Positions 55,551 through 64,000 of a DNA stretch of 64,000 bases are shown piece after piece. The position numbers and the translations under genes are program-made. The stretch is from Rhizobacter sp. SG703 (GTDB lineage Bacteria; Pseudomonadota; Gammaproteobacteria; Burkholderiales; Burkholderiaceae_C). Where the stretch lies: positions 124,001 through 188,000 of the forward strand of contig NZ_JAAZQK010000012.1 of NCBI RefSeq assembly GCF_012275445.1. Direction: 5' to 3'. The notes below the pieces were generated by a model, which was not told where the DNA came from, searched no databases, and saw only the letters and a list, made by a program, of their open reading frames with translations. Positions within the stretch are counted from its first letter, which is position 1. Each line of letters begins with the position of its first letter.

Positions 55551-56183
55551 TCAGCGGGAGTCGCCGAACAATGCGGGGGTGTACGCTGCCCGCACGCGAT
55601 CGAGGTCGCCCTCGTTGTCGACATCCATCAGCACGCCCGAATCGTCGACATCGACCGCCTGCGCCGGATAGCGCGCCACTAGCCGGCGCGCACCTTCATC
55701 GCCGGTCAGCATCACCAGCTCGGTGTACAGCTCGGCCGCAAAGCCCACCGGGTGGCCGCGGCGGCCCTTGTACTGCGCATAGCTGACCGGATGGTGCTCC
55801 AGCTGCTGCGCGACCGCGACCAGCGTCGACGGCATCACCATCGGCATGTCGCCCGGCAGCACCAGCCAGCCCGACGCATCGGAGCAGGCCGCGACGCCGG
55901 ACGCGATCGAGAACCCCATGCCCAGGCGCTGCGCATTGACCGGTGCGCCCGATCCGACGGCGGGCAGCAGCACGATGTCGCGCGTCGCGACGTGCGAGGC
56001 GGCCTCCTCGGCCAGCAGCTCGGTGGCGACGACGATCACCGGCAGGTGCGTCGCAAGCGCATGCCGCAGCGTCGTCCCGAGGACGCTGGACGCACCGAGG
56101 CTCTGCGTGAGCTTGTGCTGCGTGCCGCCGAAGCGGGAACCCAGTCCCGCGGCGAGCACGACGATCGCCGGCCGCGCCTTCAT
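55551..56183 (-). CDS. NTP transferase, MocA/MobA-like
   Basis: 210 residues. The nucleotide-binding start AIVVLAAGLGSRFGGTQHKL is the L-A-A-G-x-G-S-R-F motif, with GWLVLPGDMPMVMPSTLVAV and GRRGHPVGFAAELYTEL as the later blocks. Members transfer CMP or GMP to molybdopterin. The GRRGHP motif is of the MocA (molybdopterin cytidylyltransferase) kind, and the PaoABC enzyme in this window needs the cytosine form. The gene is not linked to paoABC (13 kb away), so the link is inference. Confidence 0.8.
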   Translation of the reverse strand: MKARPAIVVLAAGLGSRFGGTQHKLTQSLGASSVLGTTLRHALATHLPVIVVATELLAEEAASHVATRDIVLLPAVGSGAPVNAQRLGMGFSIASGVAACSDASGWLVLPGDMPMVMPSTLVAVAQQLEHHPVSYAQYKGRRGHPVGFAAELYTELVMLTGDEGARRLVARYPAQAVDVDDSGVLMDVDNEGDLDRVRAAYTPALFGDSR

Positions 56184-56359
56184 GTGGCCATCCCTTCATT
56201 CTTGTTGGTCATGGCAGCCGGCGCATCACTGCACGCAAGCCCATGGCAGCAAGAATGGAATCGTTTGCTTTCGCCGACTAGTGGGGCGTTCACTTAAGGC
56301 ATTCCCCGCAGGGTGCTCTGTTCCCTGCGATATCTTTTTCTCTGCGACATACTGCCAGC

Positions 56360-56995
56360 ATGCCCGACATTGCCGACCTCCGTAAAAGTTACGAACGCGC
56401 CGAACTCGACGAGACCGCCTCGCGCAGCGACCCGCTCGAACAGTTCGGGCTGTGGTTCCAGCAGGCGCTCGATGCGCAGGTGCCCGAGCCGAACGCGATG
56501 ACGCTCGCGACGGTCGGTCCCGACCAGCGGCCGTCGACGCGCATCGTGCTGGTCAAGGGCTTCGATGCGCGCGGCCTGGTCTGGTACACGAACTACGACA
56601 GCCGCAAGGGCCGCGAACTGGCCGGCCACCCGTGGGCCGCGCTGCAGTTCCACTGGGTCGAGCTGGAGCGCGTCGTGCGCATCGAGGGCCGCGTCGAGCG
56701 CACCAGCGACGCGGAGTCGGATGCGTACTTCCAGTCGCGCCCGCTCGATTCGCGGCTCGGCGCGTGGGCGTCGCCGCAGAGCGAGGTGATCGGTTCGCGC
56801 GCGGTGCTGGTGGCCAATGCCGCAAAGGCCGCCGCGCGTTTCGCGCTGAGCCCGCCGCGCCCACCGCACTGGGGCGGTTTCCGGCTCGTGCCCGACACCT
56901 GGGAATTCTGGCAGGGCCGCAAGTCGCGCCTGCACGATCGGCTGCGCTACCGGCAGGCCGACGGCGGCTGGCGGCGCGAACGCCTGGCGCCCTGA
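56360..56995 (+). CDS. pdxH: Pyridoxamine 5'-phosphate oxidase
   Basis: 211 residues, the size of PdxH. FMN/substrate blocks: [60 protein letters not shown] and a C-terminal [20 protein letters not shown] ending with RERLAP, the standard end. Last step of vitamin B6 salvage and synthesis. The final R-L-x-P residues are conserved. A monocistronic gene. Confidence 0.96.
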   Translation: MPDIADLRKSYERAELDETASRSDPLEQFGLWFQQALDAQVPEPNAMTLATVGPDQRPSTRIVLVKGFDARGLVWYTNYDSRKGRELAGHPWAALQFHWVELERVVRIEGRVERTSDAESDAYFQSRPLDSRLGAWASPQSEVIGSRAVLVANAAKAAARFALSPPRPPHWGGFRLVPDTWEFWQGRKSRLHDRLRYRQADGGWRRERLAP

Positions 56996-57008
56996 TCGGC
57001 GGCCCTGA

Positions 57009-60000
57009 TCAGCGCACGGCCGGCGCGAGGCCGCTGTTCTCGCCGCCGCGCTGCTGCGCCAGGCGGTCCAGCGCGGACAGGAAAGCCTTGAAGTCGATCG
57101 GCTTGGTCCAGTAGTCGTCGAAGCCGGCCTTGCGGGCACGCGACACGTCTTCGGGCATTGCGTTGGCCGACAACGCGACGATCGTCGTGCGGGCCAGATC
57201 GGGGTCGGCACGCAGGCGGCGAAGCACCTCGGCGCCGTCGATGTCGGGCAGTTGCATGTCGACCAGCACCAGGTCGGGCCGCGAGCGCTGCGCGAGGCGG
57301 ACGCCCGACACGCCGTCGACCGCCACGGCCAGTTCGACGCGGCCGTGGCGCGCGAGCAGTTCCTGCACGAGCAGCACGTTGACCGGGTTGTCCTCGATGT
57401 AGAGCAGCCGCAGCGGCGCGGCCGGCGTCGTCTGCGCCGGCGCGTCGTGCAGCGCCGCCGGCACGGTCTGCGCTGCCGATGCCGACAAGGCCGACACCGG
57501 CGCAGACCCCTCGGCGGCCGGCAGCACGACCCGGAACTCGCTGCCGCGGCCCGGCTCGCTGTCGACGCCGATGTCGCCGTGCATCAGCTTGACCAGGTGG
57601 CGCACGATGGCCAGACCGATGCCGGTGCCCTGGATCGCCTCGCGCTCCGCGCCGAGCCGGTTGAACGGCTCGAACAGGTGGCGCCGCTGCGCCGCCGACA
57701 TCCCGCGGCCGTTGTCGCGCACCGTGATCGCCCACGCCGGCGCACCCTGCCAGGCCGTGGGTTCCACGCCCAGCCACACGCTGCCGCCGGCGCGGTTGTA
57801 CTTGATGGCGTTGCTCATCAGGTTGGCGAGCACCTGCCGCACGCGCCGCGGATCACCCAGCACCCGGGCGGCGGTGGGCTCGGCCTGCACGCCGACACCC
57901 GCGTCGTCGGCCTGCAGCCGGGTCCACTGCAGCACGTCCTGCAGCGCAGCCTGCAGCGGCACGGCCTCGTGGGCGAGCGGCATGCTGCTCGACTCGATCG
58001 ACGCGAGGTCGAGCACGTCGTCGATCAGCGCCAGCAAGTGCTGCCCAGCCGAGCGGATGCGCTCGACGCGCTCGCCCTGGGCCGCGCTCAGCGGATCGCC
58101 GGCATCGGCGGACAACAGCTGCGCGAAGCCGAGCACCGCATTGAGCGGCGTGCGCAGCTCGTGGCTCATGCGCGCCAGGAACTCGCTCTTCGCGCGGCTG
58201 GCCTGCTCGGCCGCCGCCTTGTCCTGCAGCGCCTGCTCGGCCCGCTTGCGTTCGGTGACGTCCCAGTTGACGCCCAGCAGCCGTTCCGGACGACCCTGCG
58301 CGTCGTGCTGCACATGGCCGCGCGTGGCCAGCCAGCGCACCGAACCATCGGGCCACACCACGCGGAACTCGTGCTCGAGCACGCTGCCGTCGCGCGCCGC
58401 CTCGTCCATCTTGCGCTGCAGCTCCGCCACGTCGTCGGGGTGGCGCGAGCCGTCGCGCAGCTCGTTGGCGCCGAGCGGCCCGTCGGGGCGGTGGCCGCGC
58501 AGCCGGAACATCTGCGCGTCCCATTGCGACACCTGCGTGCGCAGGTCGCGCTCCCAGGTGCCGATGCCGGCCGATTCGGCGGCGATCATCGTGCGCTCCT
58601 GCACGCGCCGCAGCTGCGCGCGGGCGCTGTGCAGCTCGGTGATGTCGATGTTCACGCCGAAGGCCATCAGCCGGCCGTTGACGCGCTCGCGCCGCGACCA
58701 GGCGGAGACCCAGCGCACCTCGCCATCGTCGGCGCGGCGGATGCGGAACTCCGACTGCAGCCCCTGCGGCATGCCGCGCTCGGCGATCTCGCCGTGCGTC
58801 TGCATCGCCGCACGATCGTCCGGGTGCACCAGTTCCTGCATCCAGCGTTCCTCGCTCGGCACGCCGTCCTGCGGGGGCAATCCGTAGATGCGGAACATCT
58901 GCTCGTTCCACTCGCCCTGCCGCGCCTCGATGTCGACCGTCCAGATGCCGACGCCCGCGGCGTTGGTGACCATGTCGATGCGGCGCGCGAAGGCCTGCGC
59001 CTGTTCGCGCTCGGCGATCTGCGCGCTGCGGTCGAGCGAAACGCCGGACAGCGCGATCGCCCGCCCCTTGTCGTCGCGTTCGGCGACGCGACGCGTCAGC
59101 AGGTGCCGGTAGCTGCCGTCGTGGTTCAGGTAGCGCGCCTCGACGTCGACGACGCGGTGCGTCGCGATGGCCTCGTCGGCGGCGCGCAGCACCGCGCCGC
59201 GGTCGTCGGGATGGATGGTCGAGCGCATGTACTCGAGCGTCAGGCCGTCGGGCGGGCGCGCGATGCCCATCACCTGGTAGCCCCAGTCGTTGAAGTAGAT
59301 GCGCTGGGTCGCCAGGTCGACGCGCCACACCGACACCGACGCCAGCGTGACCGCGCGGTTCAACTTGGTCGTGATCGCCTCGACCTCGCGCAGGCGCGTC
59401 GTGCCCTCGGTGTCGTCGAGCAGGATGCCGGTCATGCGCACCGGCCGGCCCTGCGGCCCGGGGTGCACCTCGCACAGCGAGTGGAACTCCTTGACCTGGC
59501 CGTCGGGCAGCACCAGCCGGAACCAGGTCTCGTAGCGGCCCGGCGCTTCGCCGAACCGCGCATGCTCGCGGCGGAAGCGGTCGCGGTCGTCGGGGTGCAC
59601 GCGCTCGCTGGCCTGCTCGAAGGTCGGCACGCCGCCGGCCGGGTCGAAGCCGCACAGGCGGAACATGTGGAGGTCCCAGCGGCCCTCGCCGGTGCGCAGG
59701 TCGCGCTCCCAGGCGCCGGTGCGGCCGAACTGCTCGATCAGTTCGAGCCGGGCCGCCTCGACGGACGGCAGCACCAGCCAGGCGAGCCAGCCGCTGTCGA
59801 GCCAGACCGAGGTCCAGTCGAGCTCGAGCGCCGAGCCGGGGAACGCCACCCGGCCGCGCCCGCTGGGCATCGGGTGGCGCAGCATCGCCACCAGCTCACG
59901 TGCGAGCGCCTGCCAGCCGGCGTCGACGATGCCGTGGTCGGACGCCCACTGCGCCGCGGCGGGGTTCACCTTCCAGCGGCCATCGGCCCAGAGCCGCAGC

Positions 60001-60035
60001 GCCGGGGCCGGCGAGGAAAGCCACAAGGTGTCCAT
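57009..60035 (-). CDS. PAS hybrid sensor histidine kinase, soluble
   Basis: 1008 residues. No membrane helix. About four PAS/PAC units from residue 100 to 600 (for example WERDLRTGEGRWDLHMFRLC, VWRVDLATQRIYFNDWGYQV, WTVDIEARQGEWNEQMFRIY, WERDLRTQVSQWDAQMFRLR). HisKA with SEFLARMSHELRTPLNAVLG, His about 625. HATPase with LMSNAIKYNRAGGSVWLGVE and GTGIGLAIVRHLVKLM. C-terminal receiver at about 877-1000 with LLYIEDNPVNVLLVQELLAR and phospho-Asp near 927 in VLVDMQLPDIDG. No HPt domain or output regulator is adjacent, so it feeds an unlinked partner. Confidence 0.95.
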   Translation of the reverse strand: MDTLWLSSPAPALRLWADGRWKVNPAAAQWASDHGIVDAGWQALARELVAMLRHPMPSGRGRVAFPGSALELDWTSVWLDSGWLAWLVLPSVEAARLELIEQFGRTGAWERDLRTGEGRWDLHMFRLCGFDPAGGVPTFEQASERVHPDDRDRFRREHARFGEAPGRYETWFRLVLPDGQVKEFHSLCEVHPGPQGRPVRMTGILLDDTEGTTRLREVEAITTKLNRAVTLASVSVWRVDLATQRIYFNDWGYQVMGIARPPDGLTLEYMRSTIHPDDRGAVLRAADEAIATHRVVDVEARYLNHDGSYRHLLTRRVAERDDKGRAIALSGVSLDRSAQIAEREQAQAFARRIDMVTNAAGVGIWTVDIEARQGEWNEQMFRIYGLPPQDGVPSEERWMQELVHPDDRAAMQTHGEIAERGMPQGLQSEFRIRRADDGEVRWVSAWSRRERVNGRLMAFGVNIDITELHSARAQLRRVQERTMIAAESAGIGTWERDLRTQVSQWDAQMFRLRGHRPDGPLGANELRDGSRHPDDVAELQRKMDEAARDGSVLEHEFRVVWPDGSVRWLATRGHVQHDAQGRPERLLGVNWDVTERKRAEQALQDKAAAEQASRAKSEFLARMSHELRTPLNAVLGFAQLLSADAGDPLSAAQGERVERIRSAGQHLLALIDDVLDLASIESSSMPLAHEAVPLQAALQDVLQWTRLQADDAGVGVQAEPTAARVLGDPRRVRQVLANLMSNAIKYNRAGGSVWLGVEPTAWQGAPAWAITVRDNGRGMSAAQRRHLFEPFNRLGAEREAIQGTGIGLAIVRHLVKLMHGDIGVDSEPGRGSEFRVVLPAAEGSAPVSALSASAAQTVPAALHDAPAQTTPAAPLRLLYIEDNPVNVLLVQELLARHGRVELAVAVDGVSGVRLAQRSRPDLVLVDMQLPDIDGAEVLRRLRADPDLARTTIVALSANAMPEDVSRARKAGFDDYWTKPIDFKAFLSALDRLAQQRGGENSGLAPAVR

Positions 60036-60085
60036 GGTGGGGGCGAGTGTACTGACAGCCCCTCACCCGCGGACCCGCGTGCGGG

Positions 60086-60634
60086 CTACCCCGGCCGCAC
60101 TTTCGACGCGAAGGTCTTGCGGAACTTCTCGACCTTCGGTGCGACGACGAACGCGCAGTAGCCTTGCCCCGGGTGTTGCGCGAAGTAGTGCTGGTGGTAG
60201 TCCTCGGCGCGCGAGTAGTCGGCCAGCGGCAGCACCTCGGTGACCACCGGGCTGCGGTAGGTGCCGCTCGCGGTCATCTCGGCGATCACCTCGCGGGCGA
60301 CGCGCTCCTGCTCCGGCGATTCGAAGTAGATCCCTGAACGGTACTGCGTGCCGACGTCGTTGCCCTGGCGGTTCAGCGTCGTCGGGTCGTGCACGACGAA
60401 GAAGATCTCCAGCACCTCGCGCAGCGTGATCTGCGCCGGGTCGAAGCTGACGCGCACCACCTCCACCGCGCCGGTGTCGCCGCTGCACACCTGCTCGTAG
60501 CTCGGATTGCGCACCCGGCCGTTGCTGTAGCCGGACTCGACGCCGGTGACGCCCAGCACCCGCTCGTAGACCGCCTCGACGCACCAGAAGCAGCCGCCGC
60601 CCAGCGTGATGGTTTGGATGGAAGTGGTGTTCAT
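60086..60634 (-). CDS. msrA: Peptide methionine sulfoxide reductase A
   Basis: 182 residues from ATG 60634 with an AGGAGAT ribosome site. Catalytic Cys15 in GGGCFWCVEAVYERV, then GVTGVESGYSNGRVRNPSYE, VHDPTTLNRQGNDVGTQYRS and YHQHYFAQHPGQGYCAFVVA; the last block includes the resolving Cys. It reduces methionine-S-sulfoxide residues. Cytosolic, no signal peptide. It is the last gene before a 51-bp gap to the kinase start at 60035. Confidence 0.96.
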   Translation of the reverse strand: MNTTSIQTITLGGGCFWCVEAVYERVLGVTGVESGYSNGRVRNPSYEQVCSGDTGAVEVVRVSFDPAQITLREVLEIFFVVHDPTTLNRQGNDVGTQYRSGIYFESPEQERVAREVIAEMTASGTYRSPVVTEVLPLADYSRAEDYHQHYFAQHPGQGYCAFVVAPKVEKFRKTFASKVRPG

Positions 60635-60849
60635 GACATCTCCTTGGACAGCCCAGATGACTGCGCCCGCGCAGTTTGCAAGGCAGGAGCGCTCTGTCGC
60701 GTGGCCGCCCCCAACCTGACAACGATGCCAGCGTGACCGGGCAAGCGTGAACGATTCACGCCTGTGAGCGCTGACTCGTCGGCACAATCCAGCCGCCACG
60801 CTGGCGCCTGCGCCGGTCCCTTGTCCTTTTTTGCACCCGGAACCAGCGC

Positions 60850-61659
60850 ATGAACAGCCTGCTGACCCTGCTCGGCATCGAATCCTGGAAGCCCATCCTG
60901 AGCGCGCTCGTGCTGCCGCCGGTGCCGCTGCTGCTGCTGGTGCTGATCGGCGCGCGCTTGATCCTGCCGCGCCGCGGCCTCGGCTGGCTGGTGATCCTGC
61001 TGGCCACGCTGGGCTTGTGGTTCAGCGCCTGCAGCGGCACCGCGCAGTTCCTGAACCAGGTGGCGCTGAAGGTGCCGCCGGCGCTGACCCGCGAGCAGGT
61101 CGCCGAGCTGAAGGCTGCGGCGCAGGCCCGGCAGCCGATCGCGATCGTCGTGCTCGGCGGCGGGCAGGAGGCGCTGGCGCCGGAATATGGCGTGGCCAAC
61201 CTCAATTCGTTCTCGCTGGAACGGCTGCGCTACGGCGTGTGGCTCGGCCGCGAGACCGGCCTGCCGGTCGCCTTCAGCGGCGGCCTGGGCTGGGCCCAGC
61301 CCGACGGCCAGCCGGAGGCGCAGACCGCGGCGCGCATCGCGGCGCAGGATTTCGCTCACCCGCTGAAGTGGGTCGAGGACCAATCGAAGGACACCCGCGA
61401 GAACGCCGCCCGCAGCGTCGCACTGCTGAAGCCGGCCGGCATCACCCAGATCGTGCTGGTGACGCACGGCTGGCACATGCCGCGCTCGGTGGCGATGTTC
61501 GAAGACGCGGCACGCGGCACCATGAAGATCCAGCCGGCGCCGATGGGCCTGGCCACCCGCGTCGACACGAAATCGCTCGAATGGGTGCCGACGGCGCGCG
61601 GCTTCACGAACGTGCGCAACGCGCTGCACGAGTTGCTGGGGTCGCTGATCCGCGCTTGA
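60850..61659 (+). CDS. YdcF-family (DUF218) membrane protein
   Basis: 269 residues. Two N-terminal membrane helices (LPPVPLLLLVLIGARLIL and LGWLVILLATLGLWFSAC) precede the DUF218 domain. IAIVVLGGGQEALAPEYG, TGLPVAFSGGLGWAQ and EDQSKDTRENAARSVALLKP are its characteristic blocks, as in SanA/ElyC-type proteins. The family is linked to envelope integrity at elevated temperature and vancomycin tolerance in E. coli; the biochemical function is not clear. Confidence 0.9.
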   Translation: MNSLLTLLGIESWKPILSALVLPPVPLLLLVLIGARLILPRRGLGWLVILLATLGLWFSACSGTAQFLNQVALKVPPALTREQVAELKAAAQARQPIAIVVLGGGQEALAPEYGVANLNSFSLERLRYGVWLGRETGLPVAFSGGLGWAQPDGQPEAQTAARIAAQDFAHPLKWVEDQSKDTRENAARSVALLKPAGITQIVLVTHGWHMPRSVAMFEDAARGTMKIQPAPMGLATRVDTKSLEWVPTARGFTNVRNALHELLGSLIRA

Positions 61660-61684
61660 AGAAACAGCCGTCCGGAAATCGAAA

Positions 61685-61711
61685 CCCCTCCCGACCTTGC
61701 GGTGGGAGGGG
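61685..61711 (+). terminator. GC-rich hairpin behind ydcF-like gene
   Basis: CCCCTCCC at 61685-61692 and GGGAGGGG at 61704-61711 pair over 8 bp around an 11-base loop, followed by a second small hairpin GGCAAC-TGAC-GTTGCC at 61714-61729. This double structure lies in the convergent gap between the YdcF-like gene and ubiD. Confidence 0.5.
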
Positions 61712-61898
61712 CGGGCAACTGACGTTGCCATTTCGGGGCTCCGGAGGAAGTGGGTCCAGGGCTCCTGGTGCGCAGGGACTGCGCCGGTGAGGATGCCTGC
61801 ATGCAGGCCCATCAAACTTAGACGACGGTCGGACCCGATTCAAGGACGCGTTCGAGAAATCTGCGCCGAATTGGTAACCGCCGGCATCGAGGTCGGCG

Positions 61899-63455
61899 TC
61901 AGCGCGCCGCCATCACGCCGGCGACGATCTGCGCCACCTTCTGCTCGACCTCGGCGTCCATGCGGATGCTGCGCCCCCATTCGCGCGCGGTCTCGCCGGG
62001 CCACTTGTTGGTGGCGTCCAGCCCCATCTTGCCGCCCAGCCCGCTGACCGGCGACGCGAAATCGAGGTAGTCGATCGGCGTGTTCTCGACCAGCGTCGTG
62101 TCGCGCACCGGGTCCATGCGGGTCGTGATCGCCCAGATCACCTCCTGCCAGTTGCGGATGTCGACGTCGTCGTCGGTCACGACGATGAACTTCGTGTACA
62201 TGAACTGGCGCAGGAAGCTCCAGATGCCGAACATCAGCCGCTTCGCATGACCGGGATAGCTCTTGCGGATACTGACGATCGCCATCCGGTAGCTGCAGCC
62301 TTCGGGCGGCAGGTAGAAGTCGACGATCTCCGGAAACTGCTTCTGGAGGATCGGGACGAACACCTCGTTCAACGCGACGCCCAGCACCGCCGGCTCGTCC
62401 GGCGGCTTGCCGGTGTAGGTGGAGTGGTAGATCGGGTCGCGCCGGCGCGTCAGGCGGTCGATGCGGAACACCGGGAACCAGTCCTGTTCGTTGTAATAGC
62501 CGGTGTGGTCGCCGAACGGCCCCTCCAGCGCATGCAGGTAGCCGCCGACTTCCTTCAGCGGCACGCCATGCTCGCTGGTGCCGGTGAACCCGGTCGGCAC
62601 CACCGGGATGTGGCCTTCGAGCACGATCTCGGCACTGGCCGGCGCCTGCAGCATCCAGCCGGACTCGCCGACCGCGGTGTCGACCACTTCGGTGCGGCTG
62701 CCGCGCAACAGGCCGGCGAACTGGTACTCGGACAGGCTGTCGGGCACCGGCGTGACGGCACCGAGGATGGTCGCCGGATCGGCCCCGAGCGCCACCGCGA
62801 TCGGGAACGGCCGGCCCGGGTTGGCGAGCGCGAAGTCGCGGAAGTCGAGCGCCCCGCCGCGGTGGGCGAGCCAACGCATGATGACCTCGTTGCGGCCGAT
62901 CACCTGCTGGCGGTAGATGCCGAGGTTCTGGCGACGGCGGGCGGTCGGCGACGCTTGCGGGCCGCGCGTGATCACCAGCCCCCACGTGATCAGGGGGCCC
63001 GCATCCAGGGGCCAGCAGGTCTGCACCGGCAGCTCGCCGAGATCGACCTCGCTGCCTCGCAGGACCTCTTGCTGGCACGGCGCCGAGCGCACGGCGGACG
63101 GCTTCATGTCCCACAGCGCCTTCACCATCTGTAACAAGCGGCCGGCGTCTTTCAATCCCTTCGGCGGCTCCGGTTCCTTCAGGCTCGCCAGCACGCGACC
63201 CACGTCGCGCAGCTCGCTCACCTCGGTGGCGCCCATGCCCTGGGCCACGCGCCGAGGCGTTCCGAACAGATTCGTCAAGGCCGAAATTTTGTAACCGGCG
63301 GGGCGTTCGAACCACAGCGCCGGACCGCCGGCACGCAGCACGGAGTCGCTGATCGCTGTCATTTCGAGCCGCGCGGAGACTGGTTCGGCGATGCGTTTGA
63401 GCTCGCCCGCCCGTTCCAGCCCCGCGATGAAGTCCCTCAGGTCACGGTATTTCAT
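61899..63455 (-). CDS. ubiD: UbiD-family decarboxylase
   Basis: 518 residues. N-terminus [20 protein letters not shown] matches UbiD, followed by [18 protein letters not shown] and the prenylated-FMN-binding block [20 protein letters not shown]. The loop [16 protein letters not shown] type sequence ([20 protein letters not shown]) supplies the catalytic Arg-Glu pair, and [19 protein letters not shown]-like ending is present. It removes the carboxyl group from 4-hydroxy-3-polyprenylbenzoate in ubiquinone synthesis and needs prFMN from UbiX, not encoded in the window. A GC-rich 240-bp gap separates it from the YdcF-like gene. Confidence 0.95.
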   Translation of the reverse strand: MKYRDLRDFIAGLERAGELKRIAEPVSARLEMTAISDSVLRAGGPALWFERPAGYKISALTNLFGTPRRVAQGMGATEVSELRDVGRVLASLKEPEPPKGLKDAGRLLQMVKALWDMKPSAVRSAPCQQEVLRGSEVDLGELPVQTCWPLDAGPLITWGLVITRGPQASPTARRRQNLGIYRQQVIGRNEVIMRWLAHRGGALDFRDFALANPGRPFPIAVALGADPATILGAVTPVPDSLSEYQFAGLLRGSRTEVVDTAVGESGWMLQAPASAEIVLEGHIPVVPTGFTGTSEHGVPLKEVGGYLHALEGPFGDHTGYYNEQDWFPVFRIDRLTRRRDPIYHSTYTGKPPDEPAVLGVALNEVFVPILQKQFPEIVDFYLPPEGCSYRMAIVSIRKSYPGHAKRLMFGIWSFLRQFMYTKFIVVTDDDVDIRNWQEVIWAITTRMDPVRDTTLVENTPIDYLDFASPVSGLGGKMGLDATNKWPGETAREWGRSIRMDAEVEQKVAQIVAGVMAAR

Positions 63456-63488
63456 GTGTTTTAGTTATGAAGACTGACATCCTTATCC

Positions 63489-63518
63489 TTGACTGGTTAT
63501 GAATCAAGTTCCTAGAAT
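63489..63518 (+). promoter_or_regulatory. Sigma-70-like promoter
   Basis: TTGACT at 63489-63494, an 18-base spacer, then TAGAAT at 63513-63518. It reads toward the gene at 63724 and leaves a leader of about 200 bases, in which I see no gene. It sits 34 bp from the divergent ubiD start. Confidence 0.5.
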
Positions 63519-63723
63519 TCGCGACACCCTGAGAACCGACCAGGGTAAACCCGCATTCCACAGGAGGTGGCTGCGGGGATCACGCTGCCGACGAGCAAAC
63601 CGACGGAGCGGTTCCGGCGTCTCCCGGAGTCGATCTGCGGTCGATTATCACCGTCACCTCTCGCACCCTCGGACCTCCGTGCCGCGGTGGGTGGAGGCGT
63701 CAGACGGACTGAAAAGGAGTGAC

Positions 63724-64000
63724 ATGACGACAGCGCTTCAACAATGGATCGCGGGATTTCAGGACGCCCGCGACGCCGCCGCTCGGTCGAGCGCGGTCTT
63801 TCTGCGTGACGTGGGCCACGGCCTGCTGGAAGTGAGCCACAACGGCCTGGCCCTGCTGGGGCTGGTGATCGTCGCGATCGTGCTGTTCGTCGGTGGCCGC
63901 GCCGACCTGCGCCATGCCGCCGAGAGCCGCGCGCTCGACTGGCTGCGGGCGCGCCACGATGCCCGCGTCGAAGGCACCGCGCTGGCGCTGGCCGACCTGG
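63724..64000 (+). CDS. N-terminus of a membrane-anchored protein, probably a lytic transglycosylase (partial)
   Basis: The frame from ATG 63724 has an AAAAGGAG ribosome site and runs off the window. 92 residues are visible: a basic and amphipathic N-terminus (TALQQWIAGFQDARDAAARS), a membrane helix at about 40-58 (LALLGLVIVAIVLFVG), then a charged helical stretch. In Burkholderiales this type of N-terminus is found before a transglycosylase SLT domain, but the catalytic part lies outside the window, so the product name is tentative. Confidence 0.5.
   Translation, partial: MTTALQQWIAGFQDARDAAARSSAVFLRDVGHGLLEVSHNGLALLGLVIVAIVLFVGGRADLRHAAESRALDWLRARHDARVEGTALALADL

Noticed and set aside
57252-60161. 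Plus-strand open frame of 969 codons opposite the PAS kinase
   Set aside because: High-GC antisense shadow; Arg/His/Gln/Val-rich with no domain pattern, while the minus strand has complete kinase motifs.

Overview
The window is about 64 kb of GC-rich chromosome with bacterial operon architecture: many ATGA start/stop overlaps, few intergenic gaps, no tRNA or rRNA, and no CRISPR. Gene content suggests a betaproteobacterium of the order Burkholderiales, probably the Leptothrix/Rubrivivax/Piscinibacter-like group. The pointers are a Bug/TctC-type binding protein, a PaoABC-type molybdenum hydroxylase, an Entner-Doudoroff edd-eda pair, UbiD, TAXI-type binding protein and DUF4142/YceI proteins, plus the extragenic repeat around 3.3 kb. 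This placement is inference; no marker gene is present.

Layout. 1-3.3 kb: end of a trypsin-like protease, then a MoxR/DUF58/VWA operon. 3.3-6.5 kb: a less GC-rich accessory patch with an extragenic palindromic repeat, broken small genes, a DUF2283 gene, an IS5-family insertion and a DUF4241-like gene. 6.5-10 kb: a QseBC/TctDE-like two-component system (- strand) and a membrane-anchored TAXI-type binding protein. 10-13.9 kb: an accessory island with two paralogous large genes of LRR-like plus F-box-like composition. Each is preceded by the same ~65-bp leader carrying a GGAACC-N15-TCACTCA motif that resembles a HrpL (type III secretion) promoter, and a higBA-type toxin-antitoxin pair lies between them. 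13.9-26.6 kb: two carbohydrate ABC importers with one ATPase between them, a D-erythronate-dehydrogenase-like gene, an SDR, a methyltransferase, an AraC regulator and a GH13 alpha-glucosidase.

26.6-31 kb: an orphan antitoxin, a response regulator and hybrid kinase pair, and a LysR pseudogene with several lesions. 31-33 kb: small stress-type genes (RibD-C/DHFR-like, a Cys-less MGMT/ATL-like protein, a glycine-zipper protein, GlsB/YeaQ). 33-36.7 kb: a hydroxyacid dehydrogenase/RraA/Bug-receptor operon with a divergent LysR gene. 36.8-38 kb: YceI and DUF4142. 38-44.4 kb: a PaoABC-like aldehyde/xanthine oxidoreductase operon followed by MBL hydrolase, SDR and GFA-family genes. 44.4-47.2 kb: a MarR gene divergent from a thioesterase across a perfect 20-bp palindrome, then glyoxalase I and an MFS transporter. 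47.2-51.5 kb: a PhoD-like phosphatase and the eda/edd pair. 51.5-64 kb: AsmA-like, PNPOx-like, OmpA-like, ChaC, MocA-like, PdxH, a 1008-residue PAS hybrid kinase, MsrA, YdcF, UbiD, and the start of a probable lytic transglycosylase.

The most interesting signal is the 10.0-13.9 kb island, which looks like a pair of candidate type III effectors of a family I do not recognise. No secretion apparatus or sigma-factor gene is in the window, so this rests on promoter-like and motif-like sequence only.
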